Assembly: GCF_943788075.1 (NCBI RefSeq)
Contig: NZ_CALSOW010000005.1
Span: 1-64,000 of the forward strand
Direction of reading: 5' to 3'
Origin: an uncultured Candidatus Pelagibacter sp.
GTDB lineage: Bacteria > Pseudomonadota > Alphaproteobacteria > Pelagibacterales > Pelagibacteraceae
DNA length: 64,000 nt
This document shows, in pieces, positions 46,429 to 58,807 of the stretch. The position numbers and the translations under genes were made by a program. The notes under the pieces were generated by a model that made no database searches, was not told where the DNA came from, and was given only the letters and a program-made list of their open reading frames with translations. Each line of letters opens with the position of its first letter. Position 1 is the first letter of the stretch.

Positions 46429-47843
46429 ATAATATTAATTCTTGATACCACTTCGATCAGTTGGCTCGGAAAAATGAAGTATAAGAGAATTAATATTGTT
46501 GAAAATGTAAGTGAAAATTTTAACCACAGACTATGGTCTTCATCATATTTTTCTTTTTCTTTGTCGAAGTATATTATTTTAATAATTCTTAAATAATAAA
46601 ATGCCGCAACAACTGTTGATAATAAACCCACAATTGCTAGGAAATACATTGATTGCTCAATAACAGCCTTGAAAATATAAAATTTTGCAAAAAAACCAGC
46701 TAATGGAGGAATTCCTGCTAAAGAAAATAATATAACTAATAAAGACAAAGATAATAAAGGGTGGTTTTTAGATAATCCAGAAAGGTCTTCTATATCCTCG
46801 TAATACTGATTATTTCTTTTAAGCATTAACAAACAAGAAAACAAAGCTAAGTTCATAACAACATAAATTGATATATAAACAATTGAACTCTGAATTCCCT
46901 CATTAGAACCGGTTGCCAGACCAGCCAAAGTGTAGCCTATATGACCAATTGAACTATATGCTATAAGCCTTTTTATATTACTTTGCCCTATTGCTGCTAT
47001 TGCACCAAAAAGCATAGATGCGATTGATAAGAAAATTATAATCATTTGCCATTGGTCTATCAAATTTAAAAAGGGGACGTATAAAAATCTAATAAAGATT
47101 GTCAAAGCAGCAATTTTAGGAACCATTGTGAAAAATAAAGTAACAGATGTTGGTGAACCTTCATAAACATCGGGAGCCCACATATGAAAAGGAACAGCTG
47201 AAATTTTAAATGCTAATCCAACAAGAATAAATACAATTCCAAAGCTTAAAACATATTCATTTGAATTAAGCTGATTTGAAATTATATCAAAATTTGTTGA
47301 TCCTGAAAATCCATAAATCAATGAACAGCCATATAACAATAAACCAGATGATAAAGCACTTAAAACAAAATATTTTAAACCTGCCTCAGATGATTTTAAT
47401 TGGTCTCTGTTAAAAGTTGCTAACACATAAAGAGCTAAAGATTGTAATTCTAGACCCATGTAGAATACCATTAGGTCGTTAGAACTAATCATTACCATCA
47501 TGCCTAGGACTGAACATAATATTAAAATTGGATATTCAATTTTATAAATTTTAAATGTTTTAAGATAAGCTGATGAGATAACTAAAACAAAAAAAGCGCC
47601 AAGCAATGTAATAATTTTCATTAGTGACGACATGTAATCGATAACAACACTATTATTAAATAATGTTATTCGATCAATGCTGAAAGTTTCATTAAGTGTA
47701 ATTATCGCTGTAATTAAAAGAACAAATAATGAAATATTAAAGGTAATTTTGGAACTATCATTCTTAAAGACACCCAAAACCAATAAGAACATTATTGATA
47801 ACGAGAGAAATATTTCGGGTAATACTAAATTAAGATTTTCCAT
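46425..47843 (-). CDS. nuoN: NADH dehydrogenase subunit N
   Basis: Antiporter-like proton-pumping membrane subunit of complex I, 472 aa with about 14 helices. Conserved core: YFVLSALSSGLLLYGCSLIYGFSG, AFKISAVPFHMWAPDVYEGSPTSVTLF with the Lys/His channel residues, SNIKRLIAYSSIGHIGYTLAG, and SLAGIPPLAGFFAKFYIF. Last of the nuo genes; followed directly by birA. Confidence 0.96.
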   Translation of the reverse strand: MENLNLVLPEIFLSLSIMFLLVLGVFKNDSSKITFNISLFVLLITAIITLNETFSIDRITLFNNSVVIDYMSSLMKIITLLGAFFVLVISSAYLKTFKIYKIEYPILILCSVLGMMVMISSNDLMVFYMGLELQSLALYVLATFNRDQLKSSEAGLKYFVLSALSSGLLLYGCSLIYGFSGSTNFDIISNQLNSNEYVLSFGIVFILVGLAFKISAVPFHMWAPDVYEGSPTSVTLFFTMVPKIAALTIFIRFLYVPFLNLIDQWQMIIIFLSIASMLFGAIAAIGQSNIKRLIAYSSIGHIGYTLAGLATGSNEGIQSSIVYISIYVVMNLALFSCLLMLKRNNQYYEDIEDLSGLSKNHPLLSLSLLVILFSLAGIPPLAGFFAKFYIFKAVIEQSMYFLAIVGLLSTVVAAFYYLRIIKIIYFDKEKEKYDEDHSLWLKFSLTFSTILILLYFIFPSQLIEVVSRINII

Positions 47844-49325
47844 TTATTTAATCATAATATTTGAATTATACATATTAATTAAGTCTTCAACTGAAACTTC
47901 AATTGTATTAATTAATGGGTCAGGATAAAATCCAAAAAATAATGTTGGTACTGCAAGACAAGCTAAAATAAAATATTCTGATTTATTTAAGTCAATCATG
48001 GACTTAAGGTTCTCATTGATTAGCTTTCCAAAAACAACTCTTTTGTATAACCATAACATGTAAGCTGCTCCAAGAATTACACCTAAGCTAGCTAATACAG
48101 CGACTAAAAAGTTATCTTTAAATACGCCCATTAATATTAAGAATTCACCAATAAATCCACTTGTTCCAGGTAAACCAAGTGCTGCTAGAGTAAATAGCAT
48201 AAATAAAATTGAGTATTTTGGAATGATTGTAACTATCCCCCCATAAGAACTTATCATTCTTGAATGCATTCTGTCGTAAACCACACCAACACATAAGAAT
48301 AAAGCTGCAGAAACTAAACCGTGACTAATCATTTGAATTATACTTCCTTCAATACCTTGTTGTTGAATAGTGAATATTCCCAATGTTACGAAACCCATAT
48401 GGGCTACAGAGGAGTAAGCAATGAGTTTTTTCATATCCTCTTGCATTAATGCGATTAACGATGTCACAATTATTGCTATGACGCTTAAAGCATAAATTAA
48501 AGGTGTAAAAATTTCTGATGCAATTGGAAAAAGTCCCAATGAAAATCGTATAAACCCATAGCCAGCCATTTTAAGTAAAATTGCAGCCAGCAAAACCGAT
48601 CCAGCAGTTGGGGCTTCGACGTGTGCGTCGGGTAACCAAGTATGAACTGGCCACATGGGTGTTTTTACTGCAAATGAGCTGAAAAAAGCCAACCATAATA
48701 AATTTTGATACTTTGCGTCTATACCAAGTTCATAAAGTTTAGTTACATCTGTAGTTCCTGAAATCCAATAAATCGAAATAATTGCAACTAGCATAAGCAC
48801 AGAACCCAATAATGTATATAAAAAGAATTTAAATGCTGAATACACTCTTTTAGGTCCACCCCAAATACCAATAATTAAAAACATTGGAATTAAACCAGCC
48901 TCAAAAAATAAATAGAAAACAACTAAATCAAGAGCACAAAAAACTCCTATCATAAAGCTTTCCATTATTAATATTGCTATTAAAAAATCTCTTAATCTTG
49001 TTTTAACTGAATTATTAACTGAAATAATACATAAAGGAGTAATGAATGTTGTTAGTATAATAAATAAAATTGAAATTCCATCTACCCCTACCTTGTAATT
49101 AATAAAACCCTCTATCCATGTTCTATCCTCAACAAATTGAAAGACAGATATTGATTGATCAAAGGATATCCATAAATAAATAGAAATTAAAAAATTAACT
49201 ACTGATGCAAAAAGCGATACATATTTAGCTGTTGTACTATTTCCATCTTCATTTTTTAAAAAAATTAAAAAAAGTGCCCCAATAGTTGGCAATAAAATCA
49301 AAGAAGAAAGAATTGGAAAGTTCAT
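47844..49325 (-). CDS. nuoM: NADH dehydrogenase subunit M
   Basis: Second antiporter-like subunit of complex I, 493 aa, about 14 helices. Shows FFEAGLIPMFLIIGIWGG with the conserved Glu, FKFFLYTLLGS, FFSSFAVKTPMWPVHTWLPDAHVEAPTAGSVLLAAILLKMAGYGFIR, MKKLIAYSSVAHMGFVTLG, and LPGTSGFIGEFLIL. Placed one base after nuoL. Confidence 0.97.
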   Translation of the reverse strand: MNFPILSSLILLPTIGALFLIFLKNEDGNSTTAKYVSLFASVVNFLISIYLWISFDQSISVFQFVEDRTWIEGFINYKVGVDGISILFIILTTFITPLCIISVNNSVKTRLRDFLIAILIMESFMIGVFCALDLVVFYLFFEAGLIPMFLIIGIWGGPKRVYSAFKFFLYTLLGSVLMLVAIISIYWISGTTDVTKLYELGIDAKYQNLLWLAFFSSFAVKTPMWPVHTWLPDAHVEAPTAGSVLLAAILLKMAGYGFIRFSLGLFPIASEIFTPLIYALSVIAIIVTSLIALMQEDMKKLIAYSSVAHMGFVTLGIFTIQQQGIEGSIIQMISHGLVSAALFLCVGVVYDRMHSRMISSYGGIVTIIPKYSILFMLFTLAALGLPGTSGFIGEFLILMGVFKDNFLVAVLASLGVILGAAYMLWLYKRVVFGKLINENLKSMIDLNKSEYFILACLAVPTLFFGFYPDPLINTIEVSVEDLINMYNSNIMIK

Positions 49326-51238
49326 TAATTAACAATTAAAAAAGTTAGTAAAGCTGAAAACCCTAGCAACATCACAAAAGCGTACTGATATATAAAACCA
49401 CTTTGGAATTTATTAGCTTTAATTGAACATCTTTTTATAAATGATGAGATGCCATCAGGTCCAAATCCATCAATCAACTTTCCATCGCAAAACTTCCAAA
49501 AAAATAAACCTAATTTTTTTGAGGGATTTATAAAAATAACATCATACAATTCATCAAAATACCATTTATTAACTAAAAATTTATATAATGGCTTGTTCAT
49601 ATTGGCTATTTTATTTGGTAATTCTTTATTTTTGATAAATAAATAGTAAGCAATTGGGATAGATAGTAATACCAGGCAAGGTGTCAGAAGCAAAAACCAT
49701 GTAGGCGGATGCTCTGTACTTAGAGGCTCTAAGAATTTGATAGAGTCTGCCCAGAATAAATTTTCACCACCATGACCAACAAAAAGATCTTTAAACAAAA
49801 AACCTGCAAATATAGCTCCAATAGATAATAAAACCAAAGGTATTAACATTACTAATGGTGACTCATGTGTTTCTTCAATTTTTACAAATTTATTATTATA
49901 TTTACCGTGAAACGTTTTAAAGATTAACCTCCATGAATATATTGAAGTTAAAAATGCTGTAAAAATTCCAATTCCCGCTGCATAATATCCACTTGTGTTT
50001 CCTTTTAAATATGCAAATTCAATAATTGCATCTTTAGAATAAAAACCTGATAAAAAAGGAAAGCCTGTTAATGCTAAAGTACCTATAATCATTAGAGCAT
50101 ATGTATAAGGAAGCTTCTTCCATACACCACCCATATTATTAATATCTTGCTCATCTTTAAATGCATGAATTACGGAGCCAGATCCTAAAAATAATAAAGC
50201 TTTAAAAAATGCGTGTGTAAATAAGTGAAACATTGCAACATTATAAGCACCTACACCAGCTGCAAAAAACATATACCCTAATTGACTACATGTTGAGTAT
50301 GCTATAATTTTTTTTATGTCAGTTTGAACCAGTGCAACTGTTGCTGCAAAAAATGCAGTTGTCATTCCAACAATTGTAATTAAATTTAGTATTAATGGTG
50401 AGTATTCATAAATTGGTGAACATCTAACAACTAAAAATACTCCAGCAGTCACCATTGTAGCAGCATGAATTAATGCAGATACAGGTGTTGGGCCTTCCAT
50501 TGCATCTGGTAACCATGTATGCAGTAAAATTTGAGCCGATTTACCCATGGCACCAATAAATAATAACAGACAAATTAAATCTATAGCTTTAACTTCAAAA
50601 CCTAAAAATGATAAATTTTTATCTGTAATAGATGGGACTTGTTGAAAAACCTCTGAATAATTTACAGTTCCAAATAAATAGAAAATTAAAAAGATTCCTA
50701 ATGCAAAGCCAAAATCACCAACCCTATTTACAACAAATGCCTTAATTGCTGCAGCATTAGCACTTTCTTTTTTAAACCAAAAACCAATTAAAAAATATGA
50801 ACAAAGACCGACGCCTTCCCAGCCAAAAAATAGTTGAATAAAATTATCCGAGGTAACTAACATTAGCATTGCAAAGGTAAATAACGACAGGTACGCCATG
50901 AATCTTGGTTTATGAGGATCGTGAGACATATAACCAATAGAATAAATATGTACTAAAGATGAAACTGATGTGACAACCACTAACATCACAGCAGACAATG
51001 GATCAATCATCATCGACCAATTAACATCCAGTGACCCTGAATTTATCCAGGTTGCTATAACAATATTTTCCTCATATTGATTTTCAATAACCTGGTATAA
51101 TACAAAAATTGATAAAAACGCGGAGATCGAAACTAGAGCACTAGTAATAATTTCAGAGTTTCTATCTCCAATGAATCTTCCAAAAAAACCTGCAATAATT
51201 GACGCTGCAAGCGGAAGAAATAAGATAGAAATTTCCAT
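49325..51238 (-). CDS. nuoL: NADH dehydrogenase subunit L
   Basis: Distal proton-pumping subunit of complex I, 637 aa. FFGWEGVGLCSYFLIGFWF, KAFVVNRVGDFGFALGIF, GAMGKSAQILLHTWLPDAMEGPTPVSALIHAATMVTAGVFLVVR, TDIKKIIAYSTCSQLGYMFFA, and GFPFLSGFYSKDAII are all canonical. The C-terminal 100 residues include the long lateral helix region and a final transmembrane anchor (GFIYQYAFVMLLGFSALLTF). Confidence 0.97.
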   Translation of the reverse strand: MEISILFLPLAASIIAGFFGRFIGDRNSEIITSALVSISAFLSIFVLYQVIENQYEENIVIATWINSGSLDVNWSMMIDPLSAVMLVVVTSVSSLVHIYSIGYMSHDPHKPRFMAYLSLFTFAMLMLVTSDNFIQLFFGWEGVGLCSYFLIGFWFKKESANAAAIKAFVVNRVGDFGFALGIFLIFYLFGTVNYSEVFQQVPSITDKNLSFLGFEVKAIDLICLLLFIGAMGKSAQILLHTWLPDAMEGPTPVSALIHAATMVTAGVFLVVRCSPIYEYSPLILNLITIVGMTTAFFAATVALVQTDIKKIIAYSTCSQLGYMFFAAGVGAYNVAMFHLFTHAFFKALLFLGSGSVIHAFKDEQDINNMGGVWKKLPYTYALMIIGTLALTGFPFLSGFYSKDAIIEFAYLKGNTSGYYAAGIGIFTAFLTSIYSWRLIFKTFHGKYNNKFVKIEETHESPLVMLIPLVLLSIGAIFAGFLFKDLFVGHGGENLFWADSIKFLEPLSTEHPPTWFLLLTPCLVLLSIPIAYYLFIKNKELPNKIANMNKPLYKFLVNKWYFDELYDVIFINPSKKLGLFFWKFCDGKLIDGFGPDGISSFIKRCSIKANKFQSGFIYQYAFVMLLGFSALLTFLIVN

Positions 51239-51240
51239 AA

Positions 51241-51552
51241 TTATCCTTTCAATTTATCTATTTCTTCGACACGGATAGTTCCTGAATTTCGGTAATAAAC
51301 TACAATTATTGCCAATCCGATTGCTGCTTCAGCAGCTGCCACTGTTAAAATAAATAAAGTAAATACCTGCCCAGCAAGATCACCCAAGAAAATTGAAAAA
51401 GCTACTAAATTGATGTTAACTGCAAGCAATATTAACTCTATACTCATTAATATAACGATAATATTTTTTCTATTTAAAAATATACCTATAATTCCAATTG
51501 AAAAAATAACTGCTCCCAATGTTAGATAATGTCCTAAACCAATTTCAGTCAT
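51241..51552 (-). CDS. nuoK: NADH dehydrogenase subunit K
   Basis: Small three-helix membrane subunit of complex I, about 103 aa. I start it at [17 protein letters not shown] (51552), overlapping the nuoJ stop by 8 bases, rather than the upstream codon used in the track; this matches the family N-terminus. Conserved acidic channel residues occur in [20 protein letters not shown] and [19 protein letters not shown]. Confidence 0.95.
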   Translation of the reverse strand: MTEIGLGHYLTLGAVIFSIGIIGIFLNRKNIIVILMSIELILLAVNINLVAFSIFLGDLAGQVFTLFILTVAAAEAAIGLAIIVVYYRNSGTIRVEEIDKLKG

Positions 51553-52177
51553 CAATTTTAACTCCTTTATTGGTTTCAACCTCTAACACTTCAACGCCTT
51601 CAGATCTTTCTCTTGATATCTGTTTTAAATAACTTTGTTTTTTAACCCCTGCTCTTTTTCTAAAAGTCAAAACAATGGCACCAATCATTGCTACCAACAA
51701 AATCATACCACTTAATTGAAACACATGAATATAATCAGTGTATAAAATCTGTCCTAGAGAATGAGTATTACTAACATTAAAAGAATTAACTGAATTGTTT
51801 ATATCAAATAAATCTGGTTTATATTTCCAGCCACCTATGACTATTATTAATTCGAAAAATATAATTGTACTAATAATTAAGCCTACCGGAATATGCCCAG
51901 AGCTTTCTTGAGATGCGAACCATTGGTTTTTTTGTTGTGCAACATTTAACATCATTACAACAAACAAAAACAACACTGCAACCGCACCGACATAAACAAT
52001 TAACATTATCATTCCTAAAAATTCAGCACCTATCATTATAAAAAGACAAGAGATGCTAATAAAATCTAAGATTAGAAAAAAAACAGAATGAACAGTATTT
52101 TTGGAAACGGTAACCATAATTGCAGAAATTACAGCTATAATTGAAAAAGAATAAAAAAATATTGAATGAGCTATCAT
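51545..52177 (-). CDS. nuoJ: NADH dehydrogenase subunit J
   Basis: Membrane subunit of complex I, 210 aa with five helices. The core [24 protein letters not shown] (helix 3 with the pi-bulge Tyr) is diagnostic. After the last helix ([17 protein letters not shown]) comes a hydrophilic tail of about 35 residues with [34 protein letters not shown], typical of alphaproteobacterial NuoJ. Starts 5 bases after nuoI. Confidence 0.95.
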   Translation of the reverse strand: MIAHSIFFYSFSIIAVISAIMVTVSKNTVHSVFFLILDFISISCLFIMIGAEFLGMIMLIVYVGAVAVLFLFVVMMLNVAQQKNQWFASQESSGHIPVGLIISTIIFFELIIVIGGWKYKPDLFDINNSVNSFNVSNTHSLGQILYTDYIHVFQLSGMILLVAMIGAIVLTFRKRAGVKKQSYLKQISRERSEGVEVLEVETNKGVKIDD

Positions 52178-52182
52178 AGATT

Positions 52183-52668
52183 TTATCTATATGGGTTATC
52201 AACTTTAATATTTGCTGCTAAAACATTTTCCCATCTATCTCCATTATCTAAAAGTTTCTCTTTAGTATAATAAAGTTCTTCTCTAGTTTCGGTAGAAAAT
52301 TCAAAATTTGGGCCTTGAACTATTGCATCCACTGGACAAGCCTCTTCACATAAACCACAATAAATACATTTCATCATATCAATATCGTATCGTGTTGTTT
52401 TTCGACTACCATCTTCTCTTGCAGCAGACTCAATTGTGATTGCTTGTGCGGGACATACTGCTTCACAAAGTTTACAAGCAATACATCTTTCTTCCCCATC
52501 TGGATATCTTCTTAAGGCGTGTTCTCCTCTAAAACGTGGGCTTATTTTGCCTTTTTCAAATGGGTAATTAATTGTTTTTTTTGATTTAAATATCTCTTTG
52601 ATCGCAATAAATAAACCTCCAGCAAAGTCAGTCATAAATATTGTTTTAAAAAATCTTGATAATTTCAT
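52183..52668 (-). CDS. nuoI: NADH dehydrogenase subunit I
   Basis: Peripheral-arm subunit carrying iron-sulfur clusters N6a and N6b, 161 aa. Two 4Fe-4S motifs: [16 protein letters not shown] (near 62-77) and [16 protein letters not shown] (near 101-116). Preceded by the TYUKI-type proteobacterial N-terminal region with [17 protein letters not shown]-like sequence ([16 protein letters not shown]). Two-base gap to nuoH. Confidence 0.97.
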   Translation of the reverse strand: MKLSRFFKTIFMTDFAGGLFIAIKEIFKSKKTINYPFEKGKISPRFRGEHALRRYPDGEERCIACKLCEAVCPAQAITIESAAREDGSRKTTRYDIDMMKCIYCGLCEEACPVDAIVQGPNFEFSTETREELYYTKEKLLDNGDRWENVLAANIKVDNPYR

Positions 52669-52670
52669 AA

Positions 52671-53669
52671 TTAATTAGTTGGTAATAGGTTAAAATAAAA
52701 TAAGTAACTAGCAGTTAGCACTACCCAAGTTAAAGATAAAGGTAAAAAGACTTTCCAGCCAAGTCTCATTAGTTGATCATATCTATATCGAGGAACGATA
52801 GCTTTAACCAAAGCAAATAAAATGAATAAAAATAATATTTTTAAAATAAGCCAAATAGCACCTGGAACTAATGTAAATGGATAAATATCTATTGGAGACA
52901 ACCATCCACCTAAAAACAAAATGGCTCCCATTGCACACATTAATAATATGTTTGCGTACTCACCTAACCAAAACATAGCATACATCATTCCTGAATATTC
53001 AGTTTGATAACCAGCAACTAATTCTGCCTCTGCCTCAGGTAAATCAAATGGAGGTCTATTTGTTTCTGCTAAAGATGAAATGAAGAAAATTACAAACATT
53101 GGAAATAATGGAATGACAAACCACATGTTTTGCTGAGCCTCAACTATATCATTTAGATTTAATGACCCCACACAAAGTAAAACATTGATAATAATAACTC
53201 CTATAGAAACCTCATATGAAACCATTTGAGCGGCAGATCTTATAGCACCAAGAAAAGGGTATTTTGAGTTTGACGCCCAACCACCCATAATAATTCCGTA
53301 AACACCTAATGAAGAAACTGCAAACAAATATAAAATACCTACATTTATATCAGCTAAAACCTGTGTTGCGCTAAATGGTATTACAGCCCAAGAAATTAAG
53401 GCTAAAGTCATAGTAACAATTGGGGCTAAAATGAAAATTACTTTATTTGAACTGGAAGGAATAATAATTTCTTTAAATATATATTTTAATGCATCAGCAA
53501 GAGATTGAAGCAAACCAAATGGTCCAACTACATTAGGACCTTGTCTTTTTTGGACAAAAGCCCAAACTCTTCTATCAAGCCAAACTATCAAAGCAACAGA
53601 TACAAGGACTGGGACTAATAAAAATAATATTTTATAAACTTCTTGAAAAACAATATTTACATATTCCAT
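52671..53669 (-). CDS. nuoH: NADH dehydrogenase subunit H
   Basis: Quinone-chamber membrane subunit that joins the peripheral and membrane arms, 332 aa, eight helices. [60 protein letters not shown], and [41 protein letters not shown] are the family's most conserved blocks. One base after nuoG. Confidence 0.97.
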   Translation of the reverse strand: MEYVNIVFQEVYKILFLLVPVLVSVALIVWLDRRVWAFVQKRQGPNVVGPFGLLQSLADALKYIFKEIIIPSSSNKVIFILAPIVTMTLALISWAVIPFSATQVLADINVGILYLFAVSSLGVYGIIMGGWASNSKYPFLGAIRSAAQMVSYEVSIGVIIINVLLCVGSLNLNDIVEAQQNMWFVIPLFPMFVIFFISSLAETNRPPFDLPEAEAELVAGYQTEYSGMMYAMFWLGEYANILLMCAMGAILFLGGWLSPIDIYPFTLVPGAIWLILKILFLFILFALVKAIVPRYRYDQLMRLGWKVFLPLSLTWVVLTASYLFYFNLLPTN

Positions 53670-53670
53670 G

Positions 53671-55710
53671 TTAACCTTCAGTACCCGTAGATTTTAAATT
53701 TATTTTTGAATTATTGCATTCAATCATAGTTTTAGAAGATCTAGCTATAACATTAGAAAAATAATAATCTTTAACATTAACTTTCAATAATTCATCTTGA
53801 AATTCATTTTCATCAATTTTATTAGCTTTATCTTCATCGTTAATTTGTTTTTCTTTCTGCAAATTAATATAATTTAGCATGCTGCTTTCTAACTCTTCCT
53901 TATCGTTAAACAATTTTCTATTATTCATAAGTTCAGCAAGTTCATTGATTATCTGCCAATCTTCTTTTGCATCACCTGGAGGATAAGAGGCTTTGTATGC
54001 TTTTTGAATTTTACCCTCTAAATTGGTAAAATATCCGTCTTGTTCTGTGTAAGCAGAACCTGGTAAAATAATATCAGCTATTTCAGCCCCTTTATCTCCA
54101 TGACTGCCTTGATAAATAATAAACTCATCTTTCTTATCAAAATTTAAATTGTCTTGACCCATCAAATATACAATATCAAATTTATGATTTTGCAAATCTT
54201 CTAATAAATCATTACTTTCATTTATTATTCCAAGATCATAGTTTCCTACTGTTGATGCATCACAAGATAAAATATTAAAAGAATTCCATTCTTCACTAAT
54301 TTTTTTATTTTGTGTAAGAAAGTTTTTAATACTATTAAAGAAATATTGAGATGAGCCTAAATTTAATAAGGACTCACCAATTATAATCATAGGGTTATTT
54401 GCATCAATTATTTTTTTAGAAATTTCATGATTACCATCAAAAATATCTTTTAATGTTTTAGTCTTTCCGTCTAAACTTTCATATGGATAAGTTAAATCTC
54501 CCAAATCATTTAGTGAAATAATTTTAGTATTATTATTTAAATAAGATTTTCTTATTCTTGCATTTAAAATTGTTGCTTCGTATCTAGGATTAGTTCCAAT
54601 TAAAAAAATTAAATCAGACTCTTCAATACCATTTATAGTAGAGTTAAATAGGTAATTTTCTCTTTTTCTGATATCTATAAATCGATTATCTGATCTGGAC
54701 TCATAATTTTGTGAGTCTAAAGTTCGATCAAAAAATTCTTTAAAAATATATCCAGTTTCCATATTGGTAAGATCTCCAACAAAACCACATACTTTTTCTT
54801 TAGATGTATTTTCAAATTTAGACTTTATAATTTTATAAACTTCTTCCCATGAAGCTTTTTCAAATTTACCATTATATTTTATAAAAGGTGTATCTAATCT
54901 TTGATTTAGTAAACCGTCACAAGCATATCTTGTCTTATCTGAAATCCATTCTTCATTAATGTCCTCGTTTATAATTGGCAATACTCTTTTTACTTCCCAA
55001 TCATAAGTATCAACTCTTATATTTGAACCAATAGCATCCATAACATCTATGGTCTCTGTCTTTTTTAGTTCCCAAGGTCTTGCTTCAAACACATATGGTT
55101 TTGATGTTAGTGCTCCAACAGGACACAAATCTACTACATTGGCTGATAGCTCTGATTGCATTGATTGTTCTAAATATGTTGTAATTTGCATATCTTCACC
55201 TCTGCCAATAGCTCCAAGCTCTGGCACACCAGCGACTTCGGTTGCAAATCTTACGCAACGAGTACAATGTATACATCTAGTCATTTGAGTTTTAATTAAA
55301 GGACCCATGTTTTTTTCAGGAACTGCTCTTTTATTTTCTTTAAATCTTGATTTATCTACACCGTAAAACATAGATTGATCCTGAAGATCACATTCTCCAC
55401 CTTGATCACAGACTGGACAATCTAACGGATGATTGGCAAGTAAAAATTCCATCACACCTTTCCTTGCTTTTTCAACAAAAGCTGTATTTGTTTTGATATT
55501 CATACCTTCTGCTGCAGGCATTGCACATGAAGCAACTGGTTTAGGAGACTTTTCCATTTCAACTAAACACATTCGACAGTTTCCAGCTATTGAAAGTTTT
55601 TCATGGTAACAAAATCTTGGAATTTCAACTCCAGCTTTTTCACATGCTTGAAGAACAGTCAAACCTTCTTCAACTTCTATATCAATGTTATTTACTTTTA
55701 ATTTAAGCAT
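53671..55710 (-). CDS. nuoG: NADH dehydrogenase subunit G
   Basis: Largest peripheral-arm subunit, 679 aa. N-terminal 2Fe-2S domain ([15 protein letters not shown]), His/Cys-ligated cluster N5 in [19 protein letters not shown], cluster N4 in [14 protein letters not shown] with the later CPVG, then a molybdopterin-type fold without cofactor. The N-terminal half is strongly conserved; the C-terminal half is much more Lys/Asn-rich and has an acidic Glu/Asp/Lys insert near 615-650. Overlaps nuoF by 8 bases. Confidence 0.96.
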   Translation of the reverse strand: MLKLKVNNIDIEVEEGLTVLQACEKAGVEIPRFCYHEKLSIAGNCRMCLVEMEKSPKPVASCAMPAAEGMNIKTNTAFVEKARKGVMEFLLANHPLDCPVCDQGGECDLQDQSMFYGVDKSRFKENKRAVPEKNMGPLIKTQMTRCIHCTRCVRFATEVAGVPELGAIGRGEDMQITTYLEQSMQSELSANVVDLCPVGALTSKPYVFEARPWELKKTETIDVMDAIGSNIRVDTYDWEVKRVLPIINEDINEEWISDKTRYACDGLLNQRLDTPFIKYNGKFEKASWEEVYKIIKSKFENTSKEKVCGFVGDLTNMETGYIFKEFFDRTLDSQNYESRSDNRFIDIRKRENYLFNSTINGIEESDLIFLIGTNPRYEATILNARIRKSYLNNNTKIISLNDLGDLTYPYESLDGKTKTLKDIFDGNHEISKKIIDANNPMIIIGESLLNLGSSQYFFNSIKNFLTQNKKISEEWNSFNILSCDASTVGNYDLGIINESNDLLEDLQNHKFDIVYLMGQDNLNFDKKDEFIIYQGSHGDKGAEIADIILPGSAYTEQDGYFTNLEGKIQKAYKASYPPGDAKEDWQIINELAELMNNRKLFNDKEELESSMLNYINLQKEKQINDEDKANKIDENEFQDELLKVNVKDYYFSNVIARSSKTMIECNNSKINLKSTGTEG

Positions 55711-57034
55711 TTTTTTTATCTAACAAATGTTGGTCTACTAAATAAGGAATTGTATTTTTTTTCTCTACTATAAGATCTAAATTGTTTCTTTCCTCTATCT
55801 CTTTTTTAAAATGTCTTAAAAGACCTTGCACTGGCCATGAAGAACCTTCTCCAAACGCACATATTGTGTGACCTGCGATTTGATTTGTTACATCACCTAG
55901 CATATCAACTTCGTCTTTTGTTGCTTCACCTTTTGCCATACGTTCTAACATTCTCCACATCCATCCAGATCCCTCTCTACAAGGAGTACACTGACCGCAA
56001 CTTTCATGTTTGTAGAACCTAGCAATTCTTGCCATACATTTAATAATGTCTTGATCTTTATTTATCACAACTATACCAGCGGTACCTAGTCCACTTTTTT
56101 CAGCCATCAAAGAATCAAAATCCATAGTTAATGTTTCACATTTTTCTTTAGGAATAAGCGGCATTGACGATCCACCTGGAATTACAGCTTGCAGATTGTC
56201 CCAACCTCCAATTACCCCACCAGCATGAACTTCTATTAATTCTTTTAATGGTATATTCATTTCTTCTTCAACATTACATGGATTATTTACATTTCCTGAA
56301 ATACAAAAAATTTTAGTACCTGTGTTTTTTTCTCTTCCTAAAGAAGCAAACCACTCTCCACCACGTCTTAAAATGGTAGGCACAACTGCTATAGTTTCAA
56401 CATTATTAATAATTGTTGGGCACCCATAAAGACCAATTAAAGCTGGAAATGGAGGTTTTAATCTTGGTTGACCTTTTTTTCCTTCTATACTTTCAAGTAA
56501 AGCTGTTTCTTCACCACAAATATAAGCTCCAGCTCCATAGTGAATATAAATATCTAAATCCCATCCTGTGCCAGCAGCATTTTTACCAATTAACTTTTTT
56601 TCGTAAGCTTCATCTATCGCAGCTTGCAGTTTTTGACCATCAACAAAATACTCACCTCTAATATAAATATAACAAACATGAGCTTGAACAGCATATGAAG
56701 CTATTAAACAGCCCTCTATTAATTTATGAGGTTCAAATCTTAAGATATCTCTATCTTTACATGTGCCTGGTTCAGATTCATCACCATTAATCACTAAATA
56801 ATGAGGTCTCGATCCAACTTCTTTAGGTGCAAAAGACCATTTTAAACCTGTTGGAAATCCAGCACCACCTCTTCCTCTTAATTGAGAAGTTTTCATCTCA
56901 TTAATTATCCAATCTCTTCCTTTGTCAGTTAAATCTTTAGTATTAACCCAATCACCTCTTTTTTGAGATGAAGAAACATCTGAACCCAAATCATTGTAAA
57001 GGTTTTGAAAAATTCTATCTTTATCTTTAAGCAT
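55703..57034 (-). CDS. nuoF: NADH dehydrogenase subunit F
   Basis: NADH- and FMN-binding subunit, entry point for electrons, 443 aa. NADH site [20 protein letters not shown] region [52 protein letters not shown], and cluster N3 ligands [12 protein letters not shown] with the final Cys in HTICAFG. Overlaps nuoE by 8 bases. Confidence 0.97.
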   Translation of the reverse strand: MLKDKDRIFQNLYNDLGSDVSSSQKRGDWVNTKDLTDKGRDWIINEMKTSQLRGRGGAGFPTGLKWSFAPKEVGSRPHYLVINGDESEPGTCKDRDILRFEPHKLIEGCLIASYAVQAHVCYIYIRGEYFVDGQKLQAAIDEAYEKKLIGKNAAGTGWDLDIYIHYGAGAYICGEETALLESIEGKKGQPRLKPPFPALIGLYGCPTIINNVETIAVVPTILRRGGEWFASLGREKNTGTKIFCISGNVNNPCNVEEEMNIPLKELIEVHAGGVIGGWDNLQAVIPGGSSMPLIPKEKCETLTMDFDSLMAEKSGLGTAGIVVINKDQDIIKCMARIARFYKHESCGQCTPCREGSGWMWRMLERMAKGEATKDEVDMLGDVTNQIAGHTICAFGEGSSWPVQGLLRHFKKEIEERNNLDLIVEKKNTIPYLVDQHLLDKKNA

Positions 57035-57635
57035 TCTTTAAATCCATTAATGTTTTTCTGTTGTTTTCAGGTTGATTACTCACACGACCTCTGTAAGAAC
57101 CTGGTTTTGGTGTTTCACCATTTAAAATTTTCTCTAAAATCTCTAATGTTTTTTCTTTATCAAGATCTTCATAATAGTCATCATTAATTTGCATCATCGG
57201 AGCGTTTACACAAGCTCCTAAACATTCTACTTCCATCCAAGAACAGCTCTTGTCATTTGATAACTCCGATTCATTTTCAGAAATTTTTTCTTTACAGGCT
57301 TCAACAAGTTTATTAGCTCCCCTGATCATGCATGGGGTAGTTGTGCAAACTTGGACAAAAAAATTTCCTACAGGAGATAAATTGTACATCGTGTAAAATG
57401 TAGCTACTTCATAAACTTTGATGTATGGCATATCTAAAAATTTAGCTATATACTTCATGGCTACTAGAGGTATCCAATTATCGTTTTGTTTTTGGGCAAT
57501 ATAAAGTAAAGCCATAACAGCGCTTTGCTGTTTACCTTTGGGATATTTTGAAACTATAGCATTTGCAGCTTCTAGAGATGACGAATTAAACTCAAATGTT
57601 TCTGGCTGTTCTTTTGCAGGTCTTCTTAAACTCAT
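57027..57635 (-). CDS. nuoE: NADH dehydrogenase subunit E
   Basis: Thioredoxin-like 2Fe-2S subunit (cluster N1a), 202 aa. Cluster ligands in [13 protein letters not shown] and [13 protein letters not shown] (CLGAC). Helical N-terminal part begins near residue 20 ([32 protein letters not shown]). The tail [19 protein letters not shown] is typical for alphaproteobacteria. Overlaps nuoD by 4 bases. Confidence 0.96.
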   Translation of the reverse strand: MSLRRPAKEQPETFEFNSSSLEAANAIVSKYPKGKQQSAVMALLYIAQKQNDNWIPLVAMKYIAKFLDMPYIKVYEVATFYTMYNLSPVGNFFVQVCTTTPCMIRGANKLVEACKEKISENESELSNDKSCSWMEVECLGACVNAPMMQINDDYYEDLDKEKTLEILEKILNGETPKPGSYRGRVSNQPENNRKTLMDLKNA

Positions 57636-58807
57636 CTATCCACCTCTCCAAATACGATATCCAAAGACCCTAAAACTGCAGGAACATCAGCTAACATATG
57701 ACCTTTAATCAAATAATCCATTGATTGAAGATGAGAAAAACCTGGCGCTCTAATCTTACACTTATAGGGTTTGCTTGATCCATCTGAAATCAAATAAACT
57801 CCAAATTCACCTTTGGGAGCTTCTACAGCTGTATAAATTTCGTCTCTTGGAACTCTGTATCCCTCAGTGAAAAGTTTAAAATGATGAATCAAGGCCTCCA
57901 TTGATTGTTTAATTTCTTTTTTTGATGGTGGACTTATTTTTCCATCTAATGATTTGATTGGTCCTTTTTCCATTTTTGCTAAACATTGTTTTATAATAGA
58001 AACACTTTCCTTCATTTCCTCAATTCTACATAAATATCGATCGTAACAATCACCGTTTTTTCCAACAGGTATTTTAAAATCTAGTTGATCATAACACTCA
58101 TAAGGTTGAGATTTTCTTAAATCCCAAGGTACTCCAGATCCTCTAACCATCACTCCTGAAAAAGAATAATCTAGCGCATCCTCTTTAGTTACGATTCCAA
58201 TATCAACATTTCTCTGCTTAAAGATTCTATTATCGGTTAACAAACTTTCAAGATCATCTATAATTTTTGGAAATGTTTGGCAAAATTTTGAGATATCACC
58301 TTCTAATCCATGAGGTAGATCTTGATGAACACCACCAGCTCTAAAATAATTTGCATGTAGTCTTGAACCAGAGGCTCTTTCATAAAAAGTCATTAGCGTT
58401 TCTCTTTCTTCAAACCCCCACAATGATGGCGTTAATGCACCGACATCAAGTGCTTGGGTGGTAACATTTAAAATATGACTTAGAATTCTTCCTATTTCAC
58501 AAAAAATTACTCTTATATATTGTGCTCTAATTGGTACATCAATATCTAATATTTTTTCAATAGCTAAAGCAAATGCATGCTCTTGGTTCATGGGTGCAAC
58601 ATAATCTAGTCGATCAAAATAAGGTACGGCTTGCATATAAGTTTTGTTTTCAATTAACTTTTCAGTTCCTCTATGAAGCAAACCTATATGTGGGTCAGCT
58701 TTTTCAACAACTTCTCCATCAAGTTCTAAAATCAGTCTTAAAACTCCGTGAGCAGCTGGATGCTGAGGTCCAAAATTTAAATTTAAATTTTTAATTTTTT
58801 TTGTCAT
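57632..58807 (-). CDS. nuoD: NADH dehydrogenase subunit D
   Basis: 49-kDa subunit that forms the quinone site with NuoB, 391 aa. Conserved [21 protein letters not shown] with the quinone-site His, [31 protein letters not shown], and [25 protein letters not shown]; the end [11 protein letters not shown] is the normal C-terminus with the catalytic-region Arg. Start lies inside the nuoC end (17-base overlap). NuoC and NuoD are separate, not fused as in E. coli. Confidence 0.97.
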   Translation of the reverse strand: MTKKIKNLNLNFGPQHPAAHGVLRLILELDGEVVEKADPHIGLLHRGTEKLIENKTYMQAVPYFDRLDYVAPMNQEHAFALAIEKILDIDVPIRAQYIRVIFCEIGRILSHILNVTTQALDVGALTPSLWGFEERETLMTFYERASGSRLHANYFRAGGVHQDLPHGLEGDISKFCQTFPKIIDDLESLLTDNRIFKQRNVDIGIVTKEDALDYSFSGVMVRGSGVPWDLRKSQPYECYDQLDFKIPVGKNGDCYDRYLCRIEEMKESVSIIKQCLAKMEKGPIKSLDGKISPPSKKEIKQSMEALIHHFKLFTEGYRVPRDEIYTAVEAPKGEFGVYLISDGSSKPYKCKIRAPGFSHLQSMDYLIKGHMLADVPAVLGSLDIVFGEVDR